Notes under the pieces: generated by a model
What the model saw: only the letters and a program-made list of their open reading frames with translations
What the model was told of the DNA's origin: nothing
Databases searched by the model: none
Assembly (NCBI GenBank): GCA_003230435.1
Contig: QIDW01000065.1
Span: forward strand, 1-5,547
DNA: 5,547 nt
DNA from: Acidimicrobiia bacterium
GTDB taxonomy: Bacteria; Actinomycetota; Acidimicrobiia; Spongiisociales; ZC4RG35
Direction of reading: 5' to 3'
Shown: one piece after another, positions 1 through 5,520 of the stretch
How positions within the stretch are numbered: the first letter of the stretch is position 1
How the letters are laid out: every line of letters begins with the position of its first letter
Made by a program: the position numbers and the translations under genes

Positions 1-426
1 GGGGCCGACCAAGTGATTCGCTACGACGAAACCCAACTTAGGGATGAGATCGATGCAGCAACCGACGGAGCGGGCGTGGACGTAGTCTTTGACCCCGTGG
101 GCGGCGAGACGACAGAACTCGCTCTGCGATCAACGCGGTGGGGTGGCCGGCTTCTGATCATCGGCTTCGCAACGGGGACCATCCCCAAGATTCCTCTCAA
201 TCTCCCGCTCCTCAAAGGCAACTCCGTTGTCGGTGTTTTCTGGGGTCGCTTCACCATGGAGGAACCGGACAAGCGTGCAGCCAACTCGAGACAGGTGGTG
301 GAGTGGGTGGAGCAGGCCAAACTCAAACCCGTGATCCAGAAGACGTACCCCCTCGACGACGGTCAGGACGCGCTGCGTTGGGTAGCCGATCGGAAAGCCA
401 TGGGGCGCGTCATCGTCACCCCGTGA
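1..426 (+). CDS. MDR-family NAD(P)H:quinone oxidoreductase, C-terminal part (5' truncated by window edge)
   Basis: Soluble medium-chain dehydrogenase/reductase of the quinone oxidoreductase type, expected to reduce quinones or other activated carbonyl/enone substrates with NAD(P)H. The frame is open from base 1 (G-A-D-Q-V-I-R-Y-D-E), matching the usual GADxVIxY stretch of the Rossmann domain, so the GTG at 13 is internal and the true start lies upstream. Visible landmarks are GAGVDVVFDPVGGE (end of a Rossmann beta strand), GGRLLIIGFATG, the IPLNLPLLKGNSVVGVFWG segment typical of this subfamily, and the C-terminal MGRVIVTP ending. About 140 residues are present; family members are usually about 320-340, so somewhat more than half is missing. 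No zinc ligands are seen in this part, in keeping with the zinc-free QOR branch. The stop TGA overlaps the GTG start of the next gene, implying translational coupling. The family call is secure; the physiological substrate is unknown. Confidence 0.9.
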   Translation, partial: GADQVIRYDETQLRDEIDAATDGAGVDVVFDPVGGETTELALRSTRWGGRLLIIGFATGTIPKIPLNLPLLKGNSVVGVFWGRFTMEEPDKRAANSRQVVEWVEQAKLKPVIQKTYPLDDGQDALRWVADRKAMGRVIVTP

Positions 427-1538
427 CGGACTTCGTCGTCATCGGAGGGGGAATCGCCGGCGTTTCGGCGGCCGCCCACCTGGCTCCTCATGGATCGGTG
501 ATATTGCTCGAGATGGAGTCGACGCTGGCTTATCACACCACCGGCCGATCGGCCGCACTCTTTGTGATCAACTACGGGACGCAAGGGTCACGCCCCTTGG
601 GCCTGGCCAGCCGAGCCTTCTTGGAGAACCCGCCCGAAGGATCAACCGATGCACCTTTGCTCACCCACCGTGGCCTCCTATGGATCGGCGACGAGACCCA
701 AATGATGGAGCTCTCGAGAATTGCCCGAGAAGGCCAGGACTCGGGAGCTGGATCGCGGCTGATTCCGTCAGACGAGGTACTGGGTCTGGTCCCCGTCCTG
801 AACTCCGACCGCATCGCCGGGGGCCTTTTCGAGCCTTATGCCCGGGACATTGACGTAGCAGCGTTGCAACAGGCCTTCGTCCGCATCGCCCGTAGCCATG
901 ACGCAGAGATCCGTACCCGATCTCATGTCACCGCGATAGATCGGAGGGGGTCCGGTTGGATCGTGAAGGCTGGCGACGACACTCTCGAATGCGGCGCAAT
1001 CGTCAACGCGAGCGGGGCGTGGGGTGATCGTGTCGCAGCTCTCGCGGACATCGAACCGATAGGTCTTCAACCGATGCGACGAACAGCGTTCATGGTTCCC
1101 GGTACCCAGGACTACGCCCATTGGCCGATGGTGGTCGACGCCGACCAGCGCTTCTATTTCAAGCCGGACGGTGTCCAATTGCTCTGCTCGCTGGCCGAAG
1201 AAGAGCCCTCCGAGCCGACGGACGCCAAACCACGTATGGAGGATGTCGCTTTGGCAATCGAACTGATCAACGAAACCACGACCCTCGGTATCAAGTCGGT
1301 CAACTCACAGTGGACTGGTCTACGCACCTTCTCGCCAGATCGAGACCTCGTCATCGGTGAGGAGCCCACGGCTCCTGGTTTCTTCTGGCTGGTCGGTCAG
1401 GGAGGCACCGGGATTCAGACTTCGCCCGCCTACGGATCTCTCCTGGCCAGCCACGTCCTCGGTACAGAAATTCCTGAGTTGCTCGTTGAAGCGGGGGTGG
1501 AGCCCTCAACCACCGATCCAGGTCGATTCAGGGACTAA
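423..1538 (+). CDS. FAD-dependent amino-acid dehydrogenase/oxidase of the DAO family, DauA (D-arginine dehydrogenase)-like
   Basis: Predicted flavoenzyme of 371 residues that oxidises an amine or (D-)amino acid to the imino acid. The open frame extends upstream to 138, but the GTG at 423 is chosen because it overlaps the preceding stop (GTGA) and places the FAD-binding motif VIGGGIAGVSAA (residues 6-17) at the N-terminus, as in the family. An acidic residue, E30, ends the second beta strand. Further family blocks are YHTTGRSAALF (37-47), IVNASGAWGDRVA (193-205), IGLQPMRRTAF (213-223), FYFKPDG (244-250), WTGLRTFSPD (297-306) and GFFWLVGQGGTGIQTSPA (319-336). From memory, these align closely with Pseudomonas aeruginosa D-arginine dehydrogenase; its substrate-contacting Tyr53, Arg222, Tyr249 and Arg305 correspond to Y51, R220, Y245 and R301. 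His48 and Glu87 of that enzyme appear as L46 and L85, so preference for basic amino acids is doubtful. No signal peptide is seen, so it is probably cytosolic. Alternatives are a related glycine, sarcosine or secondary-amine oxidase. Confidence 0.85.
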   Translation: MTDFVVIGGGIAGVSAAAHLAPHGSVILLEMESTLAYHTTGRSAALFVINYGTQGSRPLGLASRAFLENPPEGSTDAPLLTHRGLLWIGDETQMMELSRIAREGQDSGAGSRLIPSDEVLGLVPVLNSDRIAGGLFEPYARDIDVAALQQAFVRIARSHDAEIRTRSHVTAIDRRGSGWIVKAGDDTLECGAIVNASGAWGDRVAALADIEPIGLQPMRRTAFMVPGTQDYAHWPMVVDADQRFYFKPDGVQLLCSLAEEEPSEPTDAKPRMEDVALAIELINETTTLGIKSVNSQWTGLRTFSPDRDLVIGEEPTAPGFFWLVGQGGTGIQTSPAYGSLLASHVLGTEIPELLVEAGVEPSTTDPGRFRD

Positions 1539-1601
1539 TACGCGTTCTCTACCCACAAAAGCTCATATGCGACGCGCCATGCATTAGGAAGGCGTTTTGG
1601 G

Positions 1602-2585
1602 TTATCCCTCTTCCTCGGCCCGGCGTTCCAGGAAGCGGGCGAGTGGAGTCGGCATTGCTGCGGTACGGCTTCCCCAGTCGTAGACGACGGCCGAGCGCGC
1701 AAAGTGGTCGTGCCAGGCCCTGCGTTCTCTCCCGAACACGGTCCCGACCAGACCGAGGCCCAAAATCGTGAAGCTCAGTGGATAGGTGATGGTGCGAACG
1801 AGAGCCTGGCGTCCGTGCAAAGTGAGGGTTCCGTCCGAACCGACCACCCTCACCCCCAGGACCGCCTTTCCGAGGGTCTTCCCGAACAGCGCCAGGCTGA
1901 ACCACATATAGATGAACGCCCAGATGGCAAGTGTCAAGCCGTACCAAAGACCCCGACTCACCGGCAGCGAATAGTCGGGAACAAAGAGGTCGATCAGAAA
2001 GACGACTCCCGCCATGATCAGGGCGAAACTCGCCGTGACAACGAAGCTGTCCATGATCACCGCAAGCAGTCGAGTCAGTGGACCGGCATATCGGCCGGTC
2101 TTGATTGCCTCCGTTTCGTCCTTCTGCTCATCAACCCATTCCACCAGGTCCCCGGGACCCGTGGGGAACTCATGTGGATTCCGACCAACCAAGCGGTTGA
2201 GGACTCGGAAGAAAATCTCGTCCAAACCCACGAGTGGCCTTCGAAGGAGGTCCAATGCCGATCCACCGAGATGAGTTGTGCTTTCGGCAACGATCTCCGG
2301 TATTCCGGCCCGCTCCACGATCTTGGTTATGTCGACCCGGTCCATCAGAGCGTCGATGTCTGCCCGAGCCATCAGCGCGTCCACGTCTACCCGCTCCAGC
2401 AGTCTGTCTACATCGACACGATCGAGCAGATCATTCACATCCACCCTGTCGAGGAGGGCGTTGATGTCGATATAGTCGAGAAAGAGATTCGGATCGACAA
2501 GGTCGAGCACACGATCGGAAGCCGCGGTGGCTGCCCGACTGATAAGCCCCTTGTCCTCTGACTCCTCCGGCTGACTCACACTCAA
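1602..2585 (-). CDS. RDD-family membrane protein with N-terminal nonapeptide repeats
   Basis: Predicted integral membrane protein of 327 residues whose function is unknown. Residues 1-30 are polar. Residues 31-102 form eight consecutive 9-residue repeats (consensus D-[VI]-[DN]-x-L-[LM]-x-R-[VA]). Residues 103-160 are a linker. An RDD domain spans about 166-305, with hydrophobic segments near 173-201, 212-235 and 266-284, the signature Arg and Asp at R172 and D179 at the start of the first segment, the FGKTLGKAVLGVRVVGSDG block (234-252), and a conserved-type WHDHFARSAVVY block (291-302) with D293. RDD domains are widespread and mostly uncharacterised; a few have been linked to cation transport, which cannot be inferred here. 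The start is TTG, 3 bp after the ilvD stop, with a GTG two codons downstream as alternative; neither has a good ribosome-binding site, so translation may depend on coupling to ilvD. It converges on the DauA-like gene. Confidence 0.85.
   Translation of the reverse strand: MSVSQPEESEDKGLISRAATAASDRVLDLVDPNLFLDYIDINALLDRVDVNDLLDRVDVDRLLERVDVDALMARADIDALMDRVDITKIVERAGIPEIVAESTTHLGGSALDLLRRPLVGLDEIFFRVLNRLVGRNPHEFPTGPGDLVEWVDEQKDETEAIKTGRYAGPLTRLLAVIMDSFVVTASFALIMAGVVFLIDLFVPDYSLPVSRGLWYGLTLAIWAFIYMWFSLALFGKTLGKAVLGVRVVGSDGTLTLHGRQALVRTITYPLSFTILGLGLVGTVFGRERRAWHDHFARSAVVYDWGSRTAAMPTPLARFLERRAEEEG
2280..2495 (-). repeat. Eight in-frame 27-bp/9-residue tandem repeats in the RDD protein
   Basis: Residues 31-102 of the RDD protein divide without gaps into eight 9-residue units: DPNLFLDYI, DINALLDRV, DVNDLLDRV, DVDRLLERV, DVDALMARA, DIDALMDRV, DITKIVERA and GIPEIVAES. 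The middle five are most regular and the edges degenerate. Hydrophobic residues recur at unit positions 2, 5, 6 and 9, giving an amphipathic pattern, with an acidic residue opening each unit. Equivalent codons differ between units (for example GTGGATGTG, GTCGATGTA and GTAGACGTG for V-D-V), so the repeat is conserved at protein level and is not a recent DNA slippage product. The structure is unknown; it could be a short solenoid or a series of capped helices lying on the membrane surface. Confidence 0.9.
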
Positions 2586-2588
2586 AAT

Positions 2589-4256
2589 CTAGCCGGTGAC
2601 CGCACCGCTGCTCGCCGAGCCCACGAGACGCGCATACTTTGCAAGAGCACCAGTCGGGTACCTCACCGGCTCCGGGCTCCAGCGCCCGCGCCGCTCCTCG
2701 AGCGTTGCATCGTCCACCAGCACATCGAGTGATCGAGCCGGAATATCGACGCGAACGCGGTCACCCTCTTCCACCAGACCCAGGACACCACCAACCTCCG
2801 ACTCCGGGGCGACATGACCGATGCACAACCCGGTGGTCCCGCCCGAGAAGCGCCCGTCCGTGATGAGAAGCACATCCTTGCCGAGCCCGGCGCCCTTCAT
2901 TCCAGCGGTGATCTGAAGCATTTCCCTCATCCCCGGGCCCCCTTTGGGCCCCTCGGTGCGGATCACCACGACATCGCCGTGGGTGATCTGATGGCTGAAA
3001 AGGGCATCGAGCGCTGCCTGCTCACCGGCAAAGACACGGGCCGGTCCTTCGAAGGTGTCCAGTGTGACGCCGGCAACCTTGACCACGGCGCCGTCGGTTG
3101 CGAGGTTGCCCCTGAGGATGGCGATCCCGCCCTCCGCGGCCAGCGGCTTGGCCGGATCCATGATCACGTCCTGATCATCGGGCACAACGGTGTCAACAAG
3201 GTTCTCTGCCATCGTTCTGCCTGTGACTGTCAACACGTCGCCATCAAGAAGGCCCTCATCGAGCAGCGCCTTGAGGATCACCGGGATACCTCCGATCCTG
3301 TCGAGATCGACCATGTGATAGCGCCCGAACGGTTTCAGATCTCCCAGGTGAGGTGTCTTGCGAGAGATGCGATCAAAGTCTTCGAGATCGAGAGACACGT
3401 CGGCCTCGTTGGCGATGGCAAGAAGGTGAAGCACGGCATTGGTTGATCCGCCAAGCGCCATGACTGTGGTGATGGCGTTCTCGAAGGCGGGACGGGTCAT
3501 GATCTGCCTCGGTGTAATTCCCGCCTCGAGCAAGGCCATCACTGCCTCCCCGGATCGACGCGCAAAATCACGGAGTCTGGGATCGATGGCGGGCACGGTG
3601 GCCGAGCCCGGCAGCGACATGCCGATCGCCTCGCCTACCGACGCCATCGTGTTGGCTGTGAACATGCCCGCACATGATCCGGCGCCAGGGCACGCGGCCC
3701 GCTCGATCTCGAGAAGATCCTCCGCCGAGATCCGACCCTCAGACTCGGCGCCGATACCCTCGAAAACGTCGACTATCGAGATGTCCTTGCCGTGATAGCG
3801 GCCAGGCAAGCTCGATCCGCCGTAGAGGAAGACCGCGGACAGATCCAAACGAGCGGCTGACATCAACATGCCGGGAAGCGACTTGTCGCAGCCGGCGATA
3901 GAGACCAGGGCATCGAAGCGCTCGGCATGCATGACAAGTTCGACCGAATCAGCAATCACCTCGCGAGAGACGAGTGATGCACGCATCCCCTCATGCCCCA
4001 TCGAGATGCCATCCGAGACGGCGATCGTTGAGAACACCAATCCCACTCCCCCGGAGTCGGCTACACCGGCTTTCGCATGCTCCGACAACTCGGGCCCGGT
4101 GAGATTGCACGGAGTGACCTCATTGCCGGCTGACACCACGCCTACCTGGGGTTTCTCGAAGTCTTCCTCCGAGAGGCCCACAGCCCGCAACATGGCGCGC
4201 GCACCGGCCTTGGCGGGCCCTTCCGTTACGTCCTGGGATCTGACCTTCAGTGACAT
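2589..4256 (-). CDS. ilvD: Dihydroxy-acid dehydratase
   Basis: Catalyses dehydration of 2,3-dihydroxyisovalerate to 2-ketoisovalerate, and of 2,3-dihydroxy-3-methylvalerate to 2-keto-3-methylvalerate, in valine/isoleucine synthesis in the cytosol. The 555-residue length is normal for the family. The iron-sulfur ligands are visible as C50 (TPCNLTG), C123 (AGCDKSLPGM) and C195 (CPGAGSCAGMFTANTM). Mg-site residues are D82 (SDGISMGHEGM), D124 with the adjacent K125 that is carbamylated in homologues, and E445 (GGPGMREML). The catalytic-base Ser is S471 in GRFSGGTTG. All key residues are intact. The ATG at 4256 is the only reasonable start: an in-frame TAA lies 7 codons upstream with no other start codon between. 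It is preceded by no Shine-Dalgarno sequence, but TAACAT lies 8 nt upstream, as in leaderless transcripts. It diverges from ilvC and is followed after 3 bp by the RDD gene. Whether the cluster is 2Fe-2S or 4Fe-4S cannot be settled from these motifs. Confidence 0.97.
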   Translation of the reverse strand: MSLKVRSQDVTEGPAKAGARAMLRAVGLSEEDFEKPQVGVVSAGNEVTPCNLTGPELSEHAKAGVADSGGVGLVFSTIAVSDGISMGHEGMRASLVSREVIADSVELVMHAERFDALVSIAGCDKSLPGMLMSAARLDLSAVFLYGGSSLPGRYHGKDISIVDVFEGIGAESEGRISAEDLLEIERAACPGAGSCAGMFTANTMASVGEAIGMSLPGSATVPAIDPRLRDFARRSGEAVMALLEAGITPRQIMTRPAFENAITTVMALGGSTNAVLHLLAIANEADVSLDLEDFDRISRKTPHLGDLKPFGRYHMVDLDRIGGIPVILKALLDEGLLDGDVLTVTGRTMAENLVDTVVPDDQDVIMDPAKPLAAEGGIAILRGNLATDGAVVKVAGVTLDTFEGPARVFAGEQAALDALFSHQITHGDVVVIRTEGPKGGPGMREMLQITAGMKGAGLGKDVLLITDGRFSGGTTGLCIGHVAPESEVGGVLGLVEEGDRVRVDIPARSLDVLVDDATLEERRGRWSPEPVRYPTGALAKYARLVGSASSGAVTG

Positions 4257-4264
4257 CTCGGACG

Positions 4265-4270
4265 ATGTTA
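4265..4270 (-). promoter_or_regulatory. Candidate -10 element for leaderless ilvD transcription
   Basis: On the minus strand, TAACAT sits 8 nt before the ilvD ATG, so transcription would start at or within about two bases of the start codon. It matches TATAAT at 4 of 6 positions and fits TANNNT. No TTGACA-like -35 is found at 16-18 bp; that position is instead covered by the palindrome at 4285-4302, which would fit regulator-dependent expression. This is an inference from spacing only. Confidence 0.4.
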
Positions 4271-4284
4271 CGGCTTAGTGCCCC

Positions 4285-4302
4285 CCAACGTAGATACGTT
4301 GG
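4285..4302. promoter_or_regulatory. Perfect palindrome between ilvD and ilvC, candidate shared operator
   Basis: CCAACGTAGATACGTTGG is a perfect inverted repeat with 8-bp arms and a 2-bp centre, in the 94-bp divergent intergenic region. Relative to the ilvC start codon it lies at about -66 to -49, just upstream of the candidate -35. Relative to the ilvD start codon it covers about -46 to -29, over the expected -35. Its size and symmetry suit a dimeric DNA-binding protein. The cognate regulator cannot be named; no regulator gene is present in the window. It has no T-tract and is not a terminator. Confidence 0.55.
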
Positions 4303-4315
4303 AGAGCACCTAGTT

Positions 4316-4344
4316 TTGGACGCGGCACTCAAACGGCGCACAAT
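4316..4344 (+). promoter_or_regulatory. Candidate promoter for leaderless ilvC transcription
   Basis: TTGGAC (4316-4321) and CACAAT (4339-4344) are separated by exactly 17 bp. The -10 box ends 6 nt before the ilvC ATG, so the transcript would begin at the start codon. The -10 box matches TATAAT at 4 of 6 positions; the -35 match is modest. The absence of any purine-rich Shine-Dalgarno sequence before ilvC supports the leaderless reading. There is no room for a leader-peptide attenuator or a T-box. Confidence 0.45.
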
Positions 4345-4350
4345 CCTTGG

Positions 4351-5355
4351 ATGGCGACTATCTACTACGACAAGGACTGCGACCCAAGCCTGATCCGGGA
4401 CAAGAAAGTGGCCGTCATCGGTTACGGAAGCCAGGGCCACGCCCACGCCCTCAATCTCCAAGATTCGGGTGTCGACGTGGTTGTCGGACTTCGGCACGAG
4501 TCTGCCAGCCGAGCAGCGGCGGAGGAGGCGGGATTGCGAGTCCTCGCCCCGGACGAGGCCTGTGCATGGGCAAACGTGATCATGATGCTCGTGCCAGATC
4601 AGGTTATGGGGGGTATCTACGCAGAGTCGGTGCAGTCCAATCTCGAGCCGGGTGACACTCTGGCGTTCGCTCATGGATTCAACATCCATTTCGGTGAGAT
4701 CGCCCCGCCCGAAGAGGTGGACGTCATCATGGTGGCGCCAAAGGGGCCGGGTCATCTTCTCCGAAGGACATATGAGGAAGGGTCGGGTATCCCGTGTCTT
4801 CTCGCCGTCTATCAGGACCCTTCGGGCACCGGACACGCCCTCGGGCTCTCCTACGCGTCCGCCATCGGCGGCGGACGGGCAGGCATATTGGAAACCACAT
4901 TCAAAGAGGAGACCGAAACCGACCTATTCGGCGAGCAGGTGATCCTTTGTGGGGGTGTCTCCGAATTGATCAAGGCGTCATTCGAGACTCTTGTCGAGGC
5001 GGGTTATCAGCCAGAGTCCGCTTACTTCGAGACCCTCCACGAGTTGAAACTGATCGTCGATCTGCTTTACGAGGGCGGTCTCTCCTGGATGCGGTATTCA
5101 ATCTCAGACACCGCCGAATACGGCGACTACACCCGTGGGAACCGGATTGTCACAGATGAGACCAAGAAAGAAATGAAGAAGGTGCTCGAGGAGATCCAAT
5201 CAGGTGCGTTCGCCAACGAATGGTTGGCACAGGCTCGGGAGGGAGCCCCCGTCCTCCATGAGAAAAGAGCGGCCAACAGGGCTCACCAGATCGAGAACGT
5301 CGGAGACGAGCTTCGCAAGCTGATGCCGTTTCTCGACCCAAAAACCGCTCCCTGA
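4351..5355 (+). CDS. ilvC: Ketol-acid reductoisomerase (class I, short form)
   Basis: Converts 2-acetolactate to 2,3-dihydroxyisovalerate, and 2-aceto-2-hydroxybutyrate to the isoleucine precursor, by Mg-dependent alkyl migration and NAD(P)H reduction in the cytosol. The 334-residue length is that of the short class I enzyme. The N-terminal Rossmann domain carries GYGSQGHAHALNL (24-36) and the cofactor loop GLRHESASRAAAE (46-58), whose serines S51 and S53 are in position to contact the NADPH 2'-phosphate. H108 in AHGFN and K131 in APKGPGH are active-site residues. The C-terminal knotted domain has metal ligands D191 and E195 (ETDLFGEQVILCGG), E227 and E231 (ETLHELKLIVDLLYEGG), and S252 in YSISDTAEYGDY. 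All catalytic residues are intact. The ATG at 4351 gives the canonical N-terminus (MATIYYDKDCD) and has no Shine-Dalgarno sequence. It is divergent from ilvD, whose product uses the IlvC product. In many actinobacteria ilvC follows ilvB/ilvN; here it stands apart from them, at least on this side. Confidence 0.97.
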   Translation: MATIYYDKDCDPSLIRDKKVAVIGYGSQGHAHALNLQDSGVDVVVGLRHESASRAAAEEAGLRVLAPDEACAWANVIMMLVPDQVMGGIYAESVQSNLEPGDTLAFAHGFNIHFGEIAPPEEVDVIMVAPKGPGHLLRRTYEEGSGIPCLLAVYQDPSGTGHALGLSYASAIGGGRAGILETTFKEETETDLFGEQVILCGGVSELIKASFETLVEAGYQPESAYFETLHELKLIVDLLYEGGLSWMRYSISDTAEYGDYTRGNRIVTDETKKEMKKVLEEIQSGAFANEWLAQAREGAPVLHEKRAANRAHQIENVGDELRKLMPFLDPKTAP

Positions 5356-5366
5356 ACTCTTGAGCG

Positions 5367-5402
5367 TGTGCAGGGACCGGGTCCCACGCCCACCCTGTGC
5401 AC
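5367..5402 (+). repeat. Repeat unit 1 of the palindromic element
   Basis: The unit begins TGTGCAGGGACCGG and ends GCCCACCCTGTGCAC. Its core GGGACCGGGTCCC (5373-5385) can fold as a hairpin with a 5-bp stem and a 3-nt loop, and the outer GTG.CAGGG / CCCTG.CAC arms are imperfectly complementary. It may act as an mRNA 3'-end stabiliser for ilvC, although it lacks the U-run of an intrinsic terminator. Confidence 0.7.
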
Positions 5403-5416
5403 GGATAGCGGTTGCA

Positions 5417-5465
5417 TGTGCAGGGACCGGTTGAGACCACTGGGTCCCACGCCCAACCTGTGCAC
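5417..5465 (+). repeat. Repeat unit 2 of the palindromic element, with a 13-bp insertion
   Basis: It has the same first 14 bases as unit 1 (TGTGCAGGGACCGG). An extra 13 bp (TTGAGACCACTGG, 5431-5443) follows. The 22-bp second half (5444-5465) matches unit 1 with a single C-to-A difference. GGGACC (5423-5428) and GGTCCC (5443-5448) form a 6-bp stem with a 14-nt loop. Unit 1 is therefore an internally shortened version of unit 2, or unit 2 an expanded version of unit 1. Confidence 0.7.
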
Positions 5466-5490
5466 ACGCAATACCTAAAGCCGTCAGACC

Positions 5491-5520
5491 TTGACAGGCG
5501 CCTAGCCACCGGTACATACT
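5491..5520 (+). promoter_or_regulatory. Candidate promoter reading out of the window
   Basis: A perfect TTGACA (5491-5496) is followed after 18 bp by CATACT (5515-5520), which matches TATAAT at 4 of 6 positions. An ATG at 5533 opens a frame (M-Y-S-S-Q) to the window end, but five codons cannot be judged. The -10 region overlaps one arm of an inverted repeat, GTACAT (5512-5517) / ATGTAC (5533-5538), which could be an operator or chance. Apart from this and the repeat element, nothing is seen in the 192 bp after ilvC. Confidence 0.35.

Larger units (their letters stand above)
5364..5469. repeat. Compound palindromic repeat element downstream of ilvC
   Basis: The 106-bp element is bounded by perfect 9-bp inverted ends, GCGTGTGCA (5364-5372) and TGCACACGC (5461-5469). 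Inside are two directly oriented copies of one imperfect palindromic unit (5367-5402 and 5417-5465), separated by 14 bp. The organisation resembles REP/BIME-type intergenic elements or a very small non-autonomous mobile element. It begins 9 bp after the ilvC stop and so also falls where a terminator would be expected, but there is no T-tract. No coding sequence is supported within it. Confidence 0.65.

Noticed and set aside
138..422. N-terminal extension of the DauA-like frame to the ATG at 138
   Set aside because: The extension overlaps the quinone oxidoreductase in another frame and is low-complexity shadow sequence; the GTG at 423 gives the family-typical N-terminus.
1551..1602. Possible bidirectional terminator between the convergent DauA-like and RDD genes (ACCCACAAAAGC / GCGTTTTGGGT)
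   Set aside because: The arms pair only with a bulge and a mismatch around a loop of about 30 nt, and there is no proper T-tract; too weak to annotate. The rest of the 63-bp gap shows nothing.
1704..2561. 285-codon plus-strand open frame opposite the RDD gene
   Set aside because: It is the antisense of the RDD coding region. Its apparent repeats mirror the nonapeptide repeats, and the translation has no recognisable domain.
2814..3446. 210-codon plus-strand open frame inside ilvD
   Set aside because: It lies entirely opposite the highly conserved ilvD coding sequence and resembles no family; it is a shadow of GC-rich codon use.
4120..4836. 238-codon minus-strand open frame spanning the ilvD-ilvC intergenic region
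   Set aside because: It overlaps ilvC antisense and ilvD out of frame, runs across both promoters, and has no domain signal.
5373..5385. GGGACCGGGTCCC hairpin as an intrinsic terminator of ilvC
   Set aside because: The stem is only 5 bp and is not followed by a run of T; it is better explained as the core of the repeat unit.
5364..5469. CRISPR-like array downstream of ilvC
   Set aside because: There are only two copies of unequal length with a 14-bp separation, each internally palindromic, and no cas genes; the repeat-spacer geometry does not fit.
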